Source: an uncultured archaeon
GTDB lineage: Archaea; Thermoplasmatota; Thermoplasmata; Thermoplasmatales; Thermoplasmataceae
Length of the DNA stretch: 64,000 nucleotides
Direction: 5' to 3'
NCBI GenBank assembly: GCA_000965745.1
Contig: CP009479.1
Span: 1,250,457-1,314,456, forward strand
Shown here piece after piece: positions 9,090 to 20,432 of this stretch. How positions within the stretch are numbered: the first letter of the stretch is position 1; each line of letters opens with the position of its first letter. The notes under the pieces are model-generated. The model was not told the DNA's origin. It did not search any database and worked only from the letters and a program-made list of their open reading frames with translations. Position numbers and translations under genes: made by a program.

Positions 9090-9332
9090 GTGAAGGATTC
9101 AAAGAAAGGAAAAATAGAGTTCGACCTTTCAGTCGATGTTGATCCTGAAACATGCGAGATGATACGAAAATCGCTCAATCCAGATAACGACCCAAATATA
9201 ACTATGGTATGTTCAGGGGGAAAACTGAGCGTTAATGTAAGAAACCTCAAAATTAGTTCCCTGTACAATATAACGGACGATATTCTAAGATGCTATGAAA
9301 CTTCAAAAAAAATAGTAGATGGAAGGATTTAG
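9090..9332 (+). CDS. pcc1: KEOPS complex subunit Pcc1-like protein
   Basis: Small (80-residue) protein matching the CTAG/Pcc1 family, the dimerising subunit of KEOPS, which makes t6A37 on tRNAs. The characteristic shape is seen: N-terminal beta strand ([10 protein letters not shown]), then [16 protein letters not shown], a beta hairpin and the C-terminal helix [21 protein letters not shown] at 9090 is chosen; a TTG at 9087 precedes it. It is divergent from tRNA-Leu and its end overlaps the convergent tfb gene by 4 bp. Confidence 0.75.
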   Translation: MKDSKKGKIEFDLSVDVDPETCEMIRKSLNPDNDPNITMVCSGGKLSVNVRNLKISSLYNITDDILRCYETSKKIVDGRI

Positions 9333-10291
9333 GCTTCCAGTTCCTGTTCCACTTTCAGGTCGAGCTTTTCTGTAAGCTCTTTGTATCTGTTTCTTATGGT
9401 CACTTCAGTAACGCCCGCGACTTCAGCAACAGCGCGCTGTGTCCTTCTCTCTTCTGTGAGAAGTGACGCGATATATATCGCAGCAGCAGCCACCCCTGTA
9501 GGACCTTTTCCAGATGTCAGATCAGAGTCTTCAGCCATCTTCAGGATCTCAGATGCCTTTTTCCTGGCATCCATTGAAAGCTTCAGCTTGCTGCAGAACC
9601 TGTTGACGTAATCTTCAGGCTTTGAAGGCATAATGTTAAGCTTCAGATACCTGCTCATTATCCTGTAGGTTCTACCTATCTCCTTCTTCTTAACTCTTGT
9701 AACAGCAGCGATCTCGTCAAGTGTTCTCGGAACGTTCGTTATTCTGCACGCAGCGTATATTGCACCTGCTACGACTCCCTCGATGCTCCTTCCTCTTATC
9801 ATGTTCTGCTTCACTGCTTTCCTGTAAATTACAGCTGCAGTCTCACGGACATCATTGGGTATGCTAAGGTTGGATGCCATTCTCTCAAGCTCCTGAAGGG
9901 CCTGAGAAAGGTTCCTCTCAGCGGCATTGGATACCTTGATCCTCTTCTGCCATTTCCTAAGCCTGTAAAGCTGGGCTCTGTTTCTGGTCGGGATGGATTT
10001 CCCGTATGAGTCTTTGTTCTTCCATGATATATCTGTCGACAATCCCTTGTCGTGGATTGTGAAAGTCATAGGAGATCCCGCTCTTGCCCTGCTCTCATTC
10101 TGCTCGGAATCGAAAGCTCTCCACTCGGGTCCCTGATCGATATAGCTTTCGTCGATAACTATACCGCAGTTGTTACATATGAGCTCACCTCGCTCATAGT
10201 CTCTTACGAGTTGGGTAGAACTGCATTCTGGGCATCTGGTTATTTCATCAATATTTTCTTTTTTCTTCTTCTCTGTTTCTGTCATACTCAA
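9329..10291 (-). CDS. tfb: Transcription initiation factor TFB (paralogue 1)
   Basis: Archaeal TFIIB homologue that bridges TBP on the TATA/BRE DNA and RNA polymerase. It has 320 residues: zinc ribbon with Cys20, Cys23, Cys39 and Cys42; B-reader region ([14 protein letters not shown]); two cyclin repeats, including [17 protein letters not shown] and [13 protein letters not shown], and a C-terminal HTH ([16 protein letters not shown]). It sits 7 bp after gar1, likely one operon. A second TFB is encoded divergently at 10868-11803. Confidence 0.97.
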   Translation of the reverse strand: MSMTETEKKKKENIDEITRCPECSSTQLVRDYERGELICNNCGIVIDESYIDQGPEWRAFDSEQNESRARAGSPMTFTIHDKGLSTDISWKNKDSYGKSIPTRNRAQLYRLRKWQKRIKVSNAAERNLSQALQELERMASNLSIPNDVRETAAVIYRKAVKQNMIRGRSIEGVVAGAIYAACRITNVPRTLDEIAAVTRVKKKEIGRTYRIMSRYLKLNIMPSKPEDYVNRFCSKLKLSMDARKKASEILKMAEDSDLTSGKGPTGVAAAAIYIASLLTEERRTQRAVAEVAGVTEVTIRNRYKELTEKLDLKVEQELEA

Positions 10292-10298
10292 CCACCAT

Positions 10299-10511
10299 TC
10301 ACCTCGTATACACTTCTTCGACGTCCCTCATAGACGGGGCGTCCAGTTTAACCACACCATAGGGTTCGGCTACAGGTCCAAGAATCCGTACAACTTTCCC
10401 TATCTTCTTTCCGCTTGAGTCATAAACCTTCTCGTACATCTTTAGCATTTCTGGAATTCGCACGAGAATTTCGTTAGTAAATCTATTAACGACGACGCAG
10501 CGGTTCTTCAT
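10299..10511 (-). CDS. gar1: H/ACA RNP component Gar1
   Basis: Gar1 is part of the H/ACA box ribonucleoprotein that pseudouridylates rRNA with Cbf5, Nop10 and L7Ae. The 70-residue protein has the Gar1 beta-barrel signature [20 protein letters not shown], and a length typical of the small archaeal form without GR-rich tails. It is first in a two-gene unit with tfb. A TATA-like ACTTAAATA (plus-strand TATTTAAGT near 10536) lies about 30 bases before the ATG. Confidence 0.9.
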   Translation of the reverse strand: MKNRCVVVNRFTNEILVRIPEMLKMYEKVYDSSGKKIGKVVRILGPVAEPYGVVKLDAPSMRDVEEVYTR

Positions 10512-10867
10512 GGTATTACCTATATTTGGTCTAGGTATTTAAGTATTTCGAAAAAATATTATGATGTTCTGGAATCATATTAAAGCATTATTACATATAA
10601 TTGTTTGATTTGAGAAATGCTTCTCTTCCATCTCTATCAACATTTAGCCATCCTTGCATTGGCATGAAGCTATGTCATCAGGGGTGGAACTATTTTACTA
10701 ACTAATTGGTTATAATAAAACGCTTATTTAATAGTTTCTTTCGCATTGAAAAAATAACTATCGCAATTACAAAAGGAAGCGCGCTATATACACTAACAGA
10801 AAATCAAAAAGGTTTAATATTTACTTTAATGTAGTTGAGAAGTAAGCTTGCTGTTGTAGGTGTTCAA
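10512..10867. promoter_or_regulatory. Divergent promoter region between gar1-tfb and the second tfb
   Basis: No gene is seen. On the minus side an A/T-rich TATA candidate near 10536-10546 serves gar1. On the plus side TTTAATATTTA at 10813-10823 lies about 45-55 bases before the ATG at 10868, so transcription should begin near 10842 with a short leader carrying the ribosome site AGGTG. A further TATA-like tract is near 10724-10733. The size of the region leaves room for regulation of both TFB genes. Confidence 0.5.
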
Positions 10868-11803
10868 ATGGAATCTGAAAGTGGAGATAGTATTCAAAAG
10901 CGATGCTCAGAGTGTAATTCTGAGCATCTAGTTAGGGATTATGAAAGAGGAGAGTTGCTTTGTAATGATTGTGGAATGGTTCTTGAGGACTCCTTTATAG
11001 ACCAGGGACCGGAATGGCGTGCATTTGATTCTGAACAGGACGACAGAAGGGCCAGGACAGGGTCCCCGATGACATTTTTGAGCCATGACAAGGGTCTGGC
11101 CACAGAAATATCCTGGTCAAACAAGGATTATTATGGAAAGAGAATTCCACATAAGAACAGGGCACAGATATACCGAGTAAGAAAGTGGCATCAGAGAATA
11201 AGGGTAAGCAATGCAGCGGAGAGAAATCTTTCACTGGCGCTGCAGATGCTTAACGACAACGGTGCCAAACTTGGAATACCGAAGGACATAAAAGAAACTG
11301 CCGCGCTGATATACAGGAAGGCAGTTGAAAAGAATCTCATCAGGGGAAGAAGCATAGAGAGTATTGTTTGTGCTTCTGTATATGCTGCATGCAGAAAGGT
11401 CAACCTCCCAAGGACGCTTGACGAAATATCAAAGGCCTCTGAAGTAAACAAGAAGAAGATTGGAAAAGCCTATAGGCACCTCGCAAAAGAGCTAAACCTG
11501 AACCTCAAGCCAACAACACCATACTCTTACGTTGCTCAGTTCTGCAGCAAGCTTGAACTTGACAAACAGGCAATCGTACTGAGCGAGGACATTGTCAGGA
11601 AATCCATTGAACTTGGAATATCTTCTGGCAAAGGGCCAACCGGTGTCGCAGCCGCATCCATATATATAGCTTCGGTAGTGGTGGGCAAACCCAGGACCCA
11701 GAAAGAAATCGCGAGGGTCTCGGGAGTAACTGAAGTTACCATCAGGAATCGTTATAAAGAAATTAGCAAGGCCTTGGGCTTGCCCGGAATAGACACGTCC
11801 TGA
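10868..11803 (+). CDS. tfb: Transcription initiation factor TFB (paralogue 2)
   Basis: Second TFIIB homologue. From ATG 10868 it has 311 residues with zinc ribbon Cys13, Cys16, Cys32 and Cys35, the B-reader segment [13 protein letters not shown], two cyclin repeats (GRSIESIVCASVYAACR and [13 protein letters not shown]) and terminal [18 protein letters not shown]. The frame is open upstream to a TTG at 10835, but the TATA position and the AGGTG site favour 10868. Likely co-transcribed with guaA (6 bp gap). Multiple TFBs allow promoter selectivity in archaea. Confidence 0.96.
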   Translation: MESESGDSIQKRCSECNSEHLVRDYERGELLCNDCGMVLEDSFIDQGPEWRAFDSEQDDRRARTGSPMTFLSHDKGLATEISWSNKDYYGKRIPHKNRAQIYRVRKWHQRIRVSNAAERNLSLALQMLNDNGAKLGIPKDIKETAALIYRKAVEKNLIRGRSIESIVCASVYAACRKVNLPRTLDEISKASEVNKKKIGKAYRHLAKELNLNLKPTTPYSYVAQFCSKLELDKQAIVLSEDIVRKSIELGISSGKGPTGVAAASIYIASVVVGKPRTQKEIARVSGVTEVTIRNRYKEISKALGLPGIDTS

Positions 11804-11809
11804 GGCCGA

Positions 11810-12385
11810 ATGAAGATTTACGTAATAGACAACGGGGGACAATGGACTCACAGGGAATGGAGGGTTCTCAGAAACCTTGGCGTGGACTCCAAGATTGTCC
11901 CCAACACCACACCTGCAGAAGAGCTGAAGGAGCTTGACGGCCTGGTCCTTTCTGGAGGGGCCCCAAGCATAGTTTCTGAACTCGATAAACTGGGAAACGT
12001 AAAAGAATACCTTTCAACGCTGGACTATCCTATCTTTGGAATCTGCGTGGGAGCACAATTCATAGCACTAAACTTCGATGGAGACGTAGGGCCGGGGGAA
12101 ACTCCTGAATTCGGCCGGACCGAGGTATTCTTTGATGATACCGGGGGAATCTTCACAGGGCTCCCACAAATGATTGTAGCATGGGAAAACCACAACGATG
12201 AAATCAAGAATCTCAATGATGAATTCATTATTGCTGGTTACTCCAAAACGTGCAAAATCCAGGCTTTTTACCATAAAACAAGGCCCATATACGGCGTTCA
12301 GTTCCATCCGGAGGTCAGCAACACAGAATTCGGCGAGGAAATCTTCAAGAATTTTGTGCAAGAATGCAAGTCCCGGAAGATCTGA
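11810..12385 (+). CDS. guaA: GMP synthase, glutamine amidotransferase subunit
   Basis: Class I glutaminase subunit of the two-subunit archaeal GMP synthase; it delivers ammonia to the separately encoded ATP-pyrophosphatase subunit that converts XMP to GMP. At 191 residues it has the catalytic triad Cys79 (GICVGAQ), His166 and Glu168 (VQFHPEVS), plus the oxyanion segment LSGGAPS. The synthetase subunit is not in this window. Confidence 0.93.
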   Translation: MKIYVIDNGGQWTHREWRVLRNLGVDSKIVPNTTPAEELKELDGLVLSGGAPSIVSELDKLGNVKEYLSTLDYPIFGICVGAQFIALNFDGDVGPGETPEFGRTEVFFDDTGGIFTGLPQMIVAWENHNDEIKNLNDEFIIAGYSKTCKIQAFYHKTRPIYGVQFHPEVSNTEFGEEIFKNFVQECKSRKI

Positions 12386-12394
12386 ATCTTCCCA

Positions 12395-12412
12395 AGATTT
12401 ATATTTAAATAT
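12395..12412 (+). promoter_or_regulatory. TATA box for the PRC-barrel gene
   Basis: A strong A/T tract, TTTATATTTAAATATAA, ends about 15-20 bases ahead of the ATG at 12428. Distance fits a leaderless or near-leaderless transcript. Confidence 0.5.
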
Positions 12413-12427
12413 AATTTTACTGTGTGA

Positions 12428-12685
12428 ATGGAAATGTTGGCCGAGGTAACAGAACTGCTGGGAACTGAAGTTTACAGCGACAAGGGCATTCTTGTGGGGA
12501 CTATCACCGATATAATCCTTGACATGGAGACGCAGTTCATACACGGTCTCTTCATAGAACGATCAAACCCCTCCCTTGTGGAAGGCGGCGCATCAATTTC
12601 CGTGCCTTACAGGTGGATAAAGGCCATAGGGGAAATAATACTTCTGAAAAAGTTTCCCGAATTCGTGAAGATTGGAACCGAGTGA
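12428..12685 (+). CDS. PRC-barrel domain protein
   Basis: 85 residues forming one PRC-barrel: VTELLGTEVYSDKGILVGTI and VPYRWIKAIGEIILLKK are typical strands. In archaea, single-domain PRC-barrel proteins include small cell-division partners, but function here is not shown by sequence. It has its own TATA box and converges on gltX, with 2 bp between the stops. Confidence 0.8.
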   Translation: MEMLAEVTELLGTEVYSDKGILVGTITDIILDMETQFIHGLFIERSNPSLVEGGASISVPYRWIKAIGEIILLKKFPEFVKIGTE

Positions 12686-12687
12686 CC

Positions 12688-14346
12688 TTATCTGTGAAGG
12701 AAGTAAGCGGTTCCGCTTCCATCAACTATGTTAACGTAACCATACCTTTCCAGCTGGACGACGCCCTTGGCTTCCTTGATGAGGGGTTCAGCAACCCCGT
12801 GATCTACGCTTCCGTCGGGTTTCAGGACTGCAAAATCCCCGGAATCATGGGGCGCCCACTGAATTATCTTGGTTTTTGATGGTGGCAGATTGGTTTCCTG
12901 GCAATTGGCATAGTTCCCGTTCTTGACAACAGCAGCAAGATCCTTCAGCCTGATCAGGGAACCATTATCCTGGCTGCCCCAATCCTCGGACGGAACATAA
13001 ACAACAGGGTCCCGGCCAAGGGTGTATTCCCTTCTTCCCATCTCCGGATTTGAGGGGTGGTAGAGCATGCTCCCCTTCAGCCCTGATTTGCAGGATATAT
13101 TCACTTCAACCGGGTCGGGAACGAAGAAGAACCTTCTGGCACCGGGATCCACAATCTCCTTGTTCATCGAATTGAAAATATCCCATGAAAACTCTGCATC
13201 ACTTTCCCTTAGTCCAGACTCAATCCAGTACCTGCGAAAAGTGTCCTTCGAATAGCCCCTTTTCCTCAGTGCACGTATTGTGCCAAGCCTTATGTCATCC
13301 CATCCGGTATATTCGCCTCTGCTTATCCCCTGTTTTATTATCGAGGTCTTGAGAACAACATCAGGCATATTGACCATTCCATAATGGTAGTATTCAGGAA
13401 CTGCCCAGCCGTTATAGTCGAAAATATACTTCTGCTTGTCCGTATTGGTCAGCTGATCCTTGCCCCTCAGGACATGGGTGAGTCCAAGGTAGTGATCATC
13501 GACCGCCACGCTGAAGCTCATCATTGGATACACCCTGAACCTGTCGGCAGTTCTGGGGTGCGGCGCCTCAGAGATCCTGAATGCGATCCAGTCCCTGATG
13601 GATGGATTGGGATGCTTCAGGTCCGTTTTGACAACAGCTACCGCTTCACCCTGGCCGTAAGTACCATCTATCATCTTCCCGAACCTTTCCATGGATTCTT
13701 CCGATGGGACATCTCTGTCCGGGCATGCCTTCGACTCAAGCTTGAATTTCCTGAATTTTTCCTGCGGGCAGAGGCAGACATAAATCTGTCCCGCTTCTAT
13801 CAGTTTCCTTGCCTCATTATAGTAAAGATCCATCCGGTCAGTCTGGGGAACGATCTTTGTAACGTTGACCCCGAGCCACTCAAGATCTTCAGGGATCATG
13901 GTATAGGCGTCGGGATCCACGTTCGCGGGATTTGTATCTTCCAGTCTGAGAATGAGTTCTCCACCATACCTTTTGACATACTCGTCGTTAAGGATGGCCA
14001 TCCTCGAATGCCCAAGGTGAAGTGGCCCTGATGGTGAAGGCGCTAGCCTCATTACCACTTCACCTTTCACATTTCTAAGGTCCGGAAGCCTGTGCTCCTG
14101 CACCTTCCTCTCAACTTCAAGGAACTCAGGGAACTGGGATTTGACAATATCATCCAATTTCTCCTTTCCGAGGGCGTTGACCTCGTCAACCACGTCCTTT
14201 ATGGAAGGTATAAGCGATTTTATCTGCTTCCTGGCTTCAGGAAATTCTCCGATTACTTTGCTGATCACCGAACCCTGATCAGCCTTTCCGTCATGCATGA
14301 AGGCATTTTTCAGGGCATGCTTCCTTATTGATTCCCTATCGACCAT
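12688..14346 (-). CDS. gltX: Glutamyl-tRNA synthetase (archaeal type)
   Basis: Charges tRNA-Glu, and in most archaea also tRNA-Gln before amidation. At 552 residues it has the class I HIGH-like motif PSGPLHLGHS near residue 110 and a KMSKS-like KTSIIKQG. The archaeal/eukaryal-type beta-barrel anticodon-binding C-terminal half is present. The start at 14346 overlaps the upstream GTPase gene by 22 bp. A tRNA-Gln(CUG) gene is in this window; whether this enzyme is non-discriminating is inference. Confidence 0.95.
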   Translation of the reverse strand: MVDRESIRKHALKNAFMHDGKADQGSVISKVIGEFPEARKQIKSLIPSIKDVVDEVNALGKEKLDDIVKSQFPEFLEVERKVQEHRLPDLRNVKGEVVMRLAPSPSGPLHLGHSRMAILNDEYVKRYGGELILRLEDTNPANVDPDAYTMIPEDLEWLGVNVTKIVPQTDRMDLYYNEARKLIEAGQIYVCLCPQEKFRKFKLESKACPDRDVPSEESMERFGKMIDGTYGQGEAVAVVKTDLKHPNPSIRDWIAFRISEAPHPRTADRFRVYPMMSFSVAVDDHYLGLTHVLRGKDQLTNTDKQKYIFDYNGWAVPEYYHYGMVNMPDVVLKTSIIKQGISRGEYTGWDDIRLGTIRALRKRGYSKDTFRRYWIESGLRESDAEFSWDIFNSMNKEIVDPGARRFFFVPDPVEVNISCKSGLKGSMLYHPSNPEMGRREYTLGRDPVVYVPSEDWGSQDNGSLIRLKDLAAVVKNGNYANCQETNLPPSKTKIIQWAPHDSGDFAVLKPDGSVDHGVAEPLIKEAKGVVQLERYGYVNIVDGSGTAYFLHR

Positions 14347-15305
14347 GGCATATCACGCTGCAGTTTTTCGTACAGTATTTTTTTCAGATTGTCCAGCGTC
14401 TCTTCCATCCCCACTGACACTGTTATATCCTCCCTGACTTCCTGCTCAATATCTATCTTGCTCTGCAACCTTATTATGGGTTTCCTCAGTATCTCACTTA
14501 TTTCGCTGAAAAGCCTTTCCTGGGAGTTGTAAGAGTATCCGGACTGGCCAGTGCCGTCAAATATGAACAACACCGACCCCGCTATATCTTTAAGGGCCAG
14601 AAGGGCTTTCTTCTCCATCTCATTCCTTTCCTCAGCAGGCCGGTCAAGGATCCCGGGGGTATCTATCAGCTGTATCTTCCTGTTGTTCACAGTAAGATAC
14701 CCTATGTGTATGGACTGGGTCGTAAACGGATAGGGCGCAACCTTAACCTCATTTCCAGTAAGGGCCACAATCAGGGAGCTTTTTCCAACATTCGGCATTC
14801 CTGCAACAATGAATGTGGGGATTTCTGTATCAACCTCGGGGATTTTTCTCATGGAATCCCTGCAGTTTCCAAGGAAGAGCAGAGCATCACTGGCATCATT
14901 TATGAGGGAAGAGACGCGTCCGTAGTACTCCTTCATTATCTTGTTCATGTGGTAGATTTCAGACTCCTGCTTGAGCCTCTTTATGTAGTAGGTGCTAAGA
15001 CTCTCAATCTTCTCTGAAATCCACTGTATCTTTCCAAGGCTCTTCTTATACTCATCCACGTCAAAAAGAAGATCTACTAGATCTTCATAGAAAGGGTGTA
15101 TTTTTTCTATCGTGGGAAACTTCTTGATTAACTTCTTGAAATAGGAACAGGCAATGCCCTCTATTGTGGAAATCCTGTCTATGACTTCCTTGCGGACCTT
15201 GTCCGCTTTGTTAGGGAAGTAGGGCTCCTCTATCTTAGAGGCCTTTGAGAAGCATTTGTCAAGTATCTCCTGGCTTCTCAGTACGGTTGGAATGCGAGTA
15301 AACAC
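14325..15305 (-). CDS. Nog1-like GTPase
   Basis: TRAFAC-class GTPase of the Nog1/Obg group, in eukaryotes a large-subunit ribosome assembly factor. In 326 residues there is an N-terminal helical domain (1-160) and then a G domain: P-loop GMPNVGKSSL at 169-178, the switch region YPFTTQSIHIGYL, DTPG at 215-218 and a degenerate G4 motif SKID. It lacks the long C-terminal extension of eukaryotic Nog1, as is usual in archaea. Probable operon with gltX. Confidence 0.85.
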   Translation of the reverse strand: MFTRIPTVLRSQEILDKCFSKASKIEEPYFPNKADKVRKEVIDRISTIEGIACSYFKKLIKKFPTIEKIHPFYEDLVDLLFDVDEYKKSLGKIQWISEKIESLSTYYIKRLKQESEIYHMNKIMKEYYGRVSSLINDASDALLFLGNCRDSMRKIPEVDTEIPTFIVAGMPNVGKSSLIVALTGNEVKVAPYPFTTQSIHIGYLTVNNRKIQLIDTPGILDRPAEERNEMEKKALLALKDIAGSVLFIFDGTGQSGYSYNSQERLFSEISEILRKPIIRLQSKIDIEQEVREDITVSVGMEETLDNLKKILYEKLQRDMPWSIGNQ

Positions 15306-15362
15306 AACGGGGTATTAAAAGGCAAGTTATTACTTTATTGATTCTTTCTGCTTCTGAAGAGA

Positions 15363-15548
15363 TTAATCTACTTCTTTAACGACCTTGTCCACTTTCTCTT
15401 TCAGTTCGTCGGTGAAGTCGTAAAACCCGTGTGCATATTTTGCGTGCATTCTCACATTGGAGAATATCTCATTTCTCGTTCCAACGTTGATTTCATAGCT
15501 GCAGTCCTGGTTGCCGATATCCTTGCACTTGAATGTATAACGAGTCAT
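15363..15548 (-). CDS. DUF1059 small putative metal-binding protein
   Basis: From ATG 15548 the protein has 61 residues: MTRYTFKCKDIGNQDCSYEI followed by a helix with MHAKYAHGFYDFTDELKEKV. This is the DUF1059 layout (Cys, Asp-x-Cys, His-x-x-x-x-His). The frame is open further upstream to 15638, but the domain begins at 15548 and an ATAAATAATTA box lies shortly upstream. Function unknown; metal binding is a family prediction. Confidence 0.8.
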   Translation of the reverse strand: MTRYTFKCKDIGNQDCSYEINVGTRNEIFSNVRMHAKYAHGFYDFTDELKEKVDKVVKEVD

Positions 15549-15653
15549 CCTCCCATCAATGTTAGAGATCGATAAATAATTATTGCAGTCATGAAGAAGA
15601 ATATCGGCTTTTCTCCGTTGCAGACCAAGTCTTGACAAAGTCTAATAGTGAAA

Positions 15654-15920
15654 ATGCAATGTAGATCTATGCTCGTTGAAGATCACAGATACATATCTTG
15701 TGGAGGCGATCCATTCAATTACATAAAGAGCACGATGAAAGGGCTTTACTTTCAGCTAGACCCTGGCCAGGATGCTCAGATACTGCTTCTGAAGGAGAAA
15801 TTCCCCTATGACCGGAAGACCTTCGAAGGGGTGGCAAGAACATCGAAGCTTACGCTGTTTGATTTCAAAGAGGAAAAGGAGGAACTATCCCTCTTCGTGA
15901 GAAGGACAAATGAAAAGTGA
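15654..15920 (+). CDS. Hypothetical small protein
   Basis: I do not recognise this gene. About 88 residues, rich in charged residues towards the C terminus, without membrane segments or Cys motifs. GTG 15648, ATG 15654 or ATG 15669 could start it. It is divergent from the DUF1059 gene and followed by a 145-bp gap before gyrB. Codon use looks normal for the region, which is the main reason to keep it. Confidence 0.5.
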   Translation: MQCRSMLVEDHRYISCGGDPFNYIKSTMKGLYFQLDPGQDAQILLLKEKFPYDRKTFEGVARTSKLTLFDFKEEKEELSLFVRRTNEK

Positions 15921-16026
15921 ATATAATCTAGACACGGTGTTAGAGCGTTATTTTAAGGCGAAATTTCTAGATTGAAAAGGAAAAGTTATAATAATCATGC
16001 GAATTGTTGGAGTGCTTTGTACATAA

Positions 16027-18006
<1,980 letters not shown>

Positions 18007-18015
18007 GGTGGATAA

Positions 18016-20393
18016 ATGGAAAAGAAATCAATAGAGGAAGAGATTAAAAAATCCTATCTGGAATACGCCATGAGCGTAATTGTAGGCCGGGCACTGCCAG
18101 ATGTCAGGGACGGGCTAAAACCTGTCCAGAGGAGGATACTTTACGCAATGCATGAACTGGGGTTCACGCATGACAAACCTTACAAGAAGTCAGCAAGGAT
18201 TGTGGGAGAGACAATGGGTAAATACCATCCACATGGGGACACTGCCATATACGACACACTTGTCAGGATGGCCCAGAATTTCTCCTTCAGGTATCCGCTC
18301 ATAGACGGCCAGGGAAATTTTGGGTCTATTGATGGCGACTCCCCTGCTGCCATGAGATACACTGAAGCCAGGATGACACAGCTTTCTGAGGAAATGCTGG
18401 AAGACATCAAGAAGGATACTGTAACATACCACCTGAATTTTGACGGCTCACTCGAGGAACCTGATTTCCTCCCTGGAAAAGTGCCGCAGCTGCTCGTGAA
18501 CGGTGCCTCCGGAATTGCTGTCGGAATGGCAACCAACATGCTCCCACATAACCTCAACGAGGTTTCGGATGCCATTATCCATGAAATAGACAACCCGGGC
18601 GCTTCAGTTGAAGACCTGCTTAATCACGTAAAGGCACCCGATTTTCCGGGGGCTGGTATTGTATTTTATACGCCTGAACTTGTAAATTCATACAAAACCG
18701 GAAGGGGCAAAGCAATCGTTCAGGGTGAAGTGGACCTCAACGAAAGCAGAAATATAATAATAACAAGCCTTCCCTACGGCGTCAACAAGGCACTTTTCAT
18801 AGAAAATGTCGCAAACCAGGCAAAGCAGGAAGTTCTTAAGGGAATCACCGACATCAGGGATGAAAGTGACAGGGACGGGATGAGGGTAGTCATCAAGGTC
18901 AGGGATGACGACATGAAGTCCCTGGTACTGAACCAGCTTTATGAACATACTCAGCTCGAGACTTCAATAGGGATCATAAACCTGGCTCTGGTAAATAATG
19001 AGCCCAAGGTCCTGACGCTCAAGTCGATGGTGGAAATCTTCATAGACCATCGGCTCGAAATGATTCTGAAGAGATCGGAATACGATCTCGGGAAGCTCAA
19101 GCAGAGGGAGCATATCCTTCTCGGACTGAAAATTGCCCTCGACAACCTGGACGACGTGATCGCATTAATAAAGGGCTCCAAAGACACTCCTGCCGCCAGA
19201 AAAGGTCTCATGGAGAGATTCGAGCTCACAGAGGAGCAGTCAAATGCAATTCTTGAGATGAGGCTCCAGAGAATAACAGCCCTGGAGACTGAAAAGGTTC
19301 TGAAGGAGCTACAGGAGGTCAGAAAGGATATATCCAGGCTGGAGAAGATAGTCGAGAGCGACAGGGAGAGAAGAAAGATCCTCAAGAAAGAGCTCGAGTA
19401 CCTGAAGAAAAAATACGGAGACGCAAGAAGGACAAAAATATCATTCAGGGAGATCAAGGACAGATCGGTGGAGGACCTTATCCCTAAGGAAGAGGCACTG
19501 GTCGTCCTGAGTGAAGGTGGCCTTCTCAAGAGGCTTTCCCCGGAAGAATACAGGGCTCAGAGAAGGGGCGGAAAAGGAATAATCACTTCAAGCAGAAAAG
19601 AGGATTTCACAAAGACTGTAATAGCCTGCCCACCCATGATTCCGTTTATTTCTTCACCAACACTGGAAGGGTTCTAAAGACGAAAGCTTACGAGATACCA
19701 AAGAAAACAAGGAAAACAGTTGGAACAGTTGCAGAAGCCATAATACCTTTGATGGAGAGCGAAAAAGTAACACAGGTAATGAAGGCCCCTGAAAAGAAGG
19801 GGGAACACCTTATAATGCTCACAAAGAACGGTTTTATAAAGAAGACTCCCGCAAAGCACCTCTTTGAAATGAGGGTGTCCGGCCTAAAGATCATCACTCT
19901 TGGCGAGGACGACGAGCTTATTGCCGTTGAGCACACCGAGAAACCCGCAAAGATGTTCGTCGTTTCCAGCGCCGGCAAAGCATCACTGTTTGATACAAAC
20001 GAAGTGAGGAGCACCGGCAGGACTTCCAGGGGCGTGAAGGCAATAAGGCTCAAGAACCACGACTACACAATTTCCGGTTTCCTGGTCACACTGGAGTCCA
20101 GTGTCCTGAGCGTTTCAGAGAAAGGCATCGGGAAGAGAACAAAGGCAAAGGAGTTCCCAATGCACCATAGGGGAACCACCGGAGTCTATGTTTTCAAGGA
20201 AAGCACAAGGACAGGCCGCCTTGTCAAGGCACTTCCGGTGAGTGAAGAGGATGAAATTCTCATAGTTTCGAGGCTGGAAAAGACAATAAGGCTCAGGGTG
20301 AGCGACATAAGGGAGCAGTCCCGCCTCACTTCGGGAGTAATATTGATTGACCTTTCAGAGGGAGACAGCGTCATAGCGGCAACTGTCCTCTGA
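18016..20393 (+). CDS. gyrA: DNA gyrase subunit A, frame broken by one missing base
   Basis: DNA-cleaving subunit of gyrase. The first frame (to 19677) gives the cleavage domain with catalytic Tyr115 in [20 protein letters not shown], and a GyrA box QRRGGKG. It then shifts at the C run 19629-19631: adding one C restores [20 protein letters not shown] and continues to the stop at 20393, giving about 792 residues with the beta-pinwheel C-terminal domain. Both parts are well conserved and gyrase should be essential, so a sequence error is the simplest explanation. A true mutation is not excluded. Confidence 0.92.
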
Positions 20394-20432
20394 GGCCAAC
20401 AATTATTATATTTTACATCCAAATCAGATTCC

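Noticed and set aside
19620-19680. Programmed -1 frameshift in gyrA
   Set aside because: No slippery heptamer (X XXY YYZ) or downstream stem seen at the break; one missing C explains it fully.
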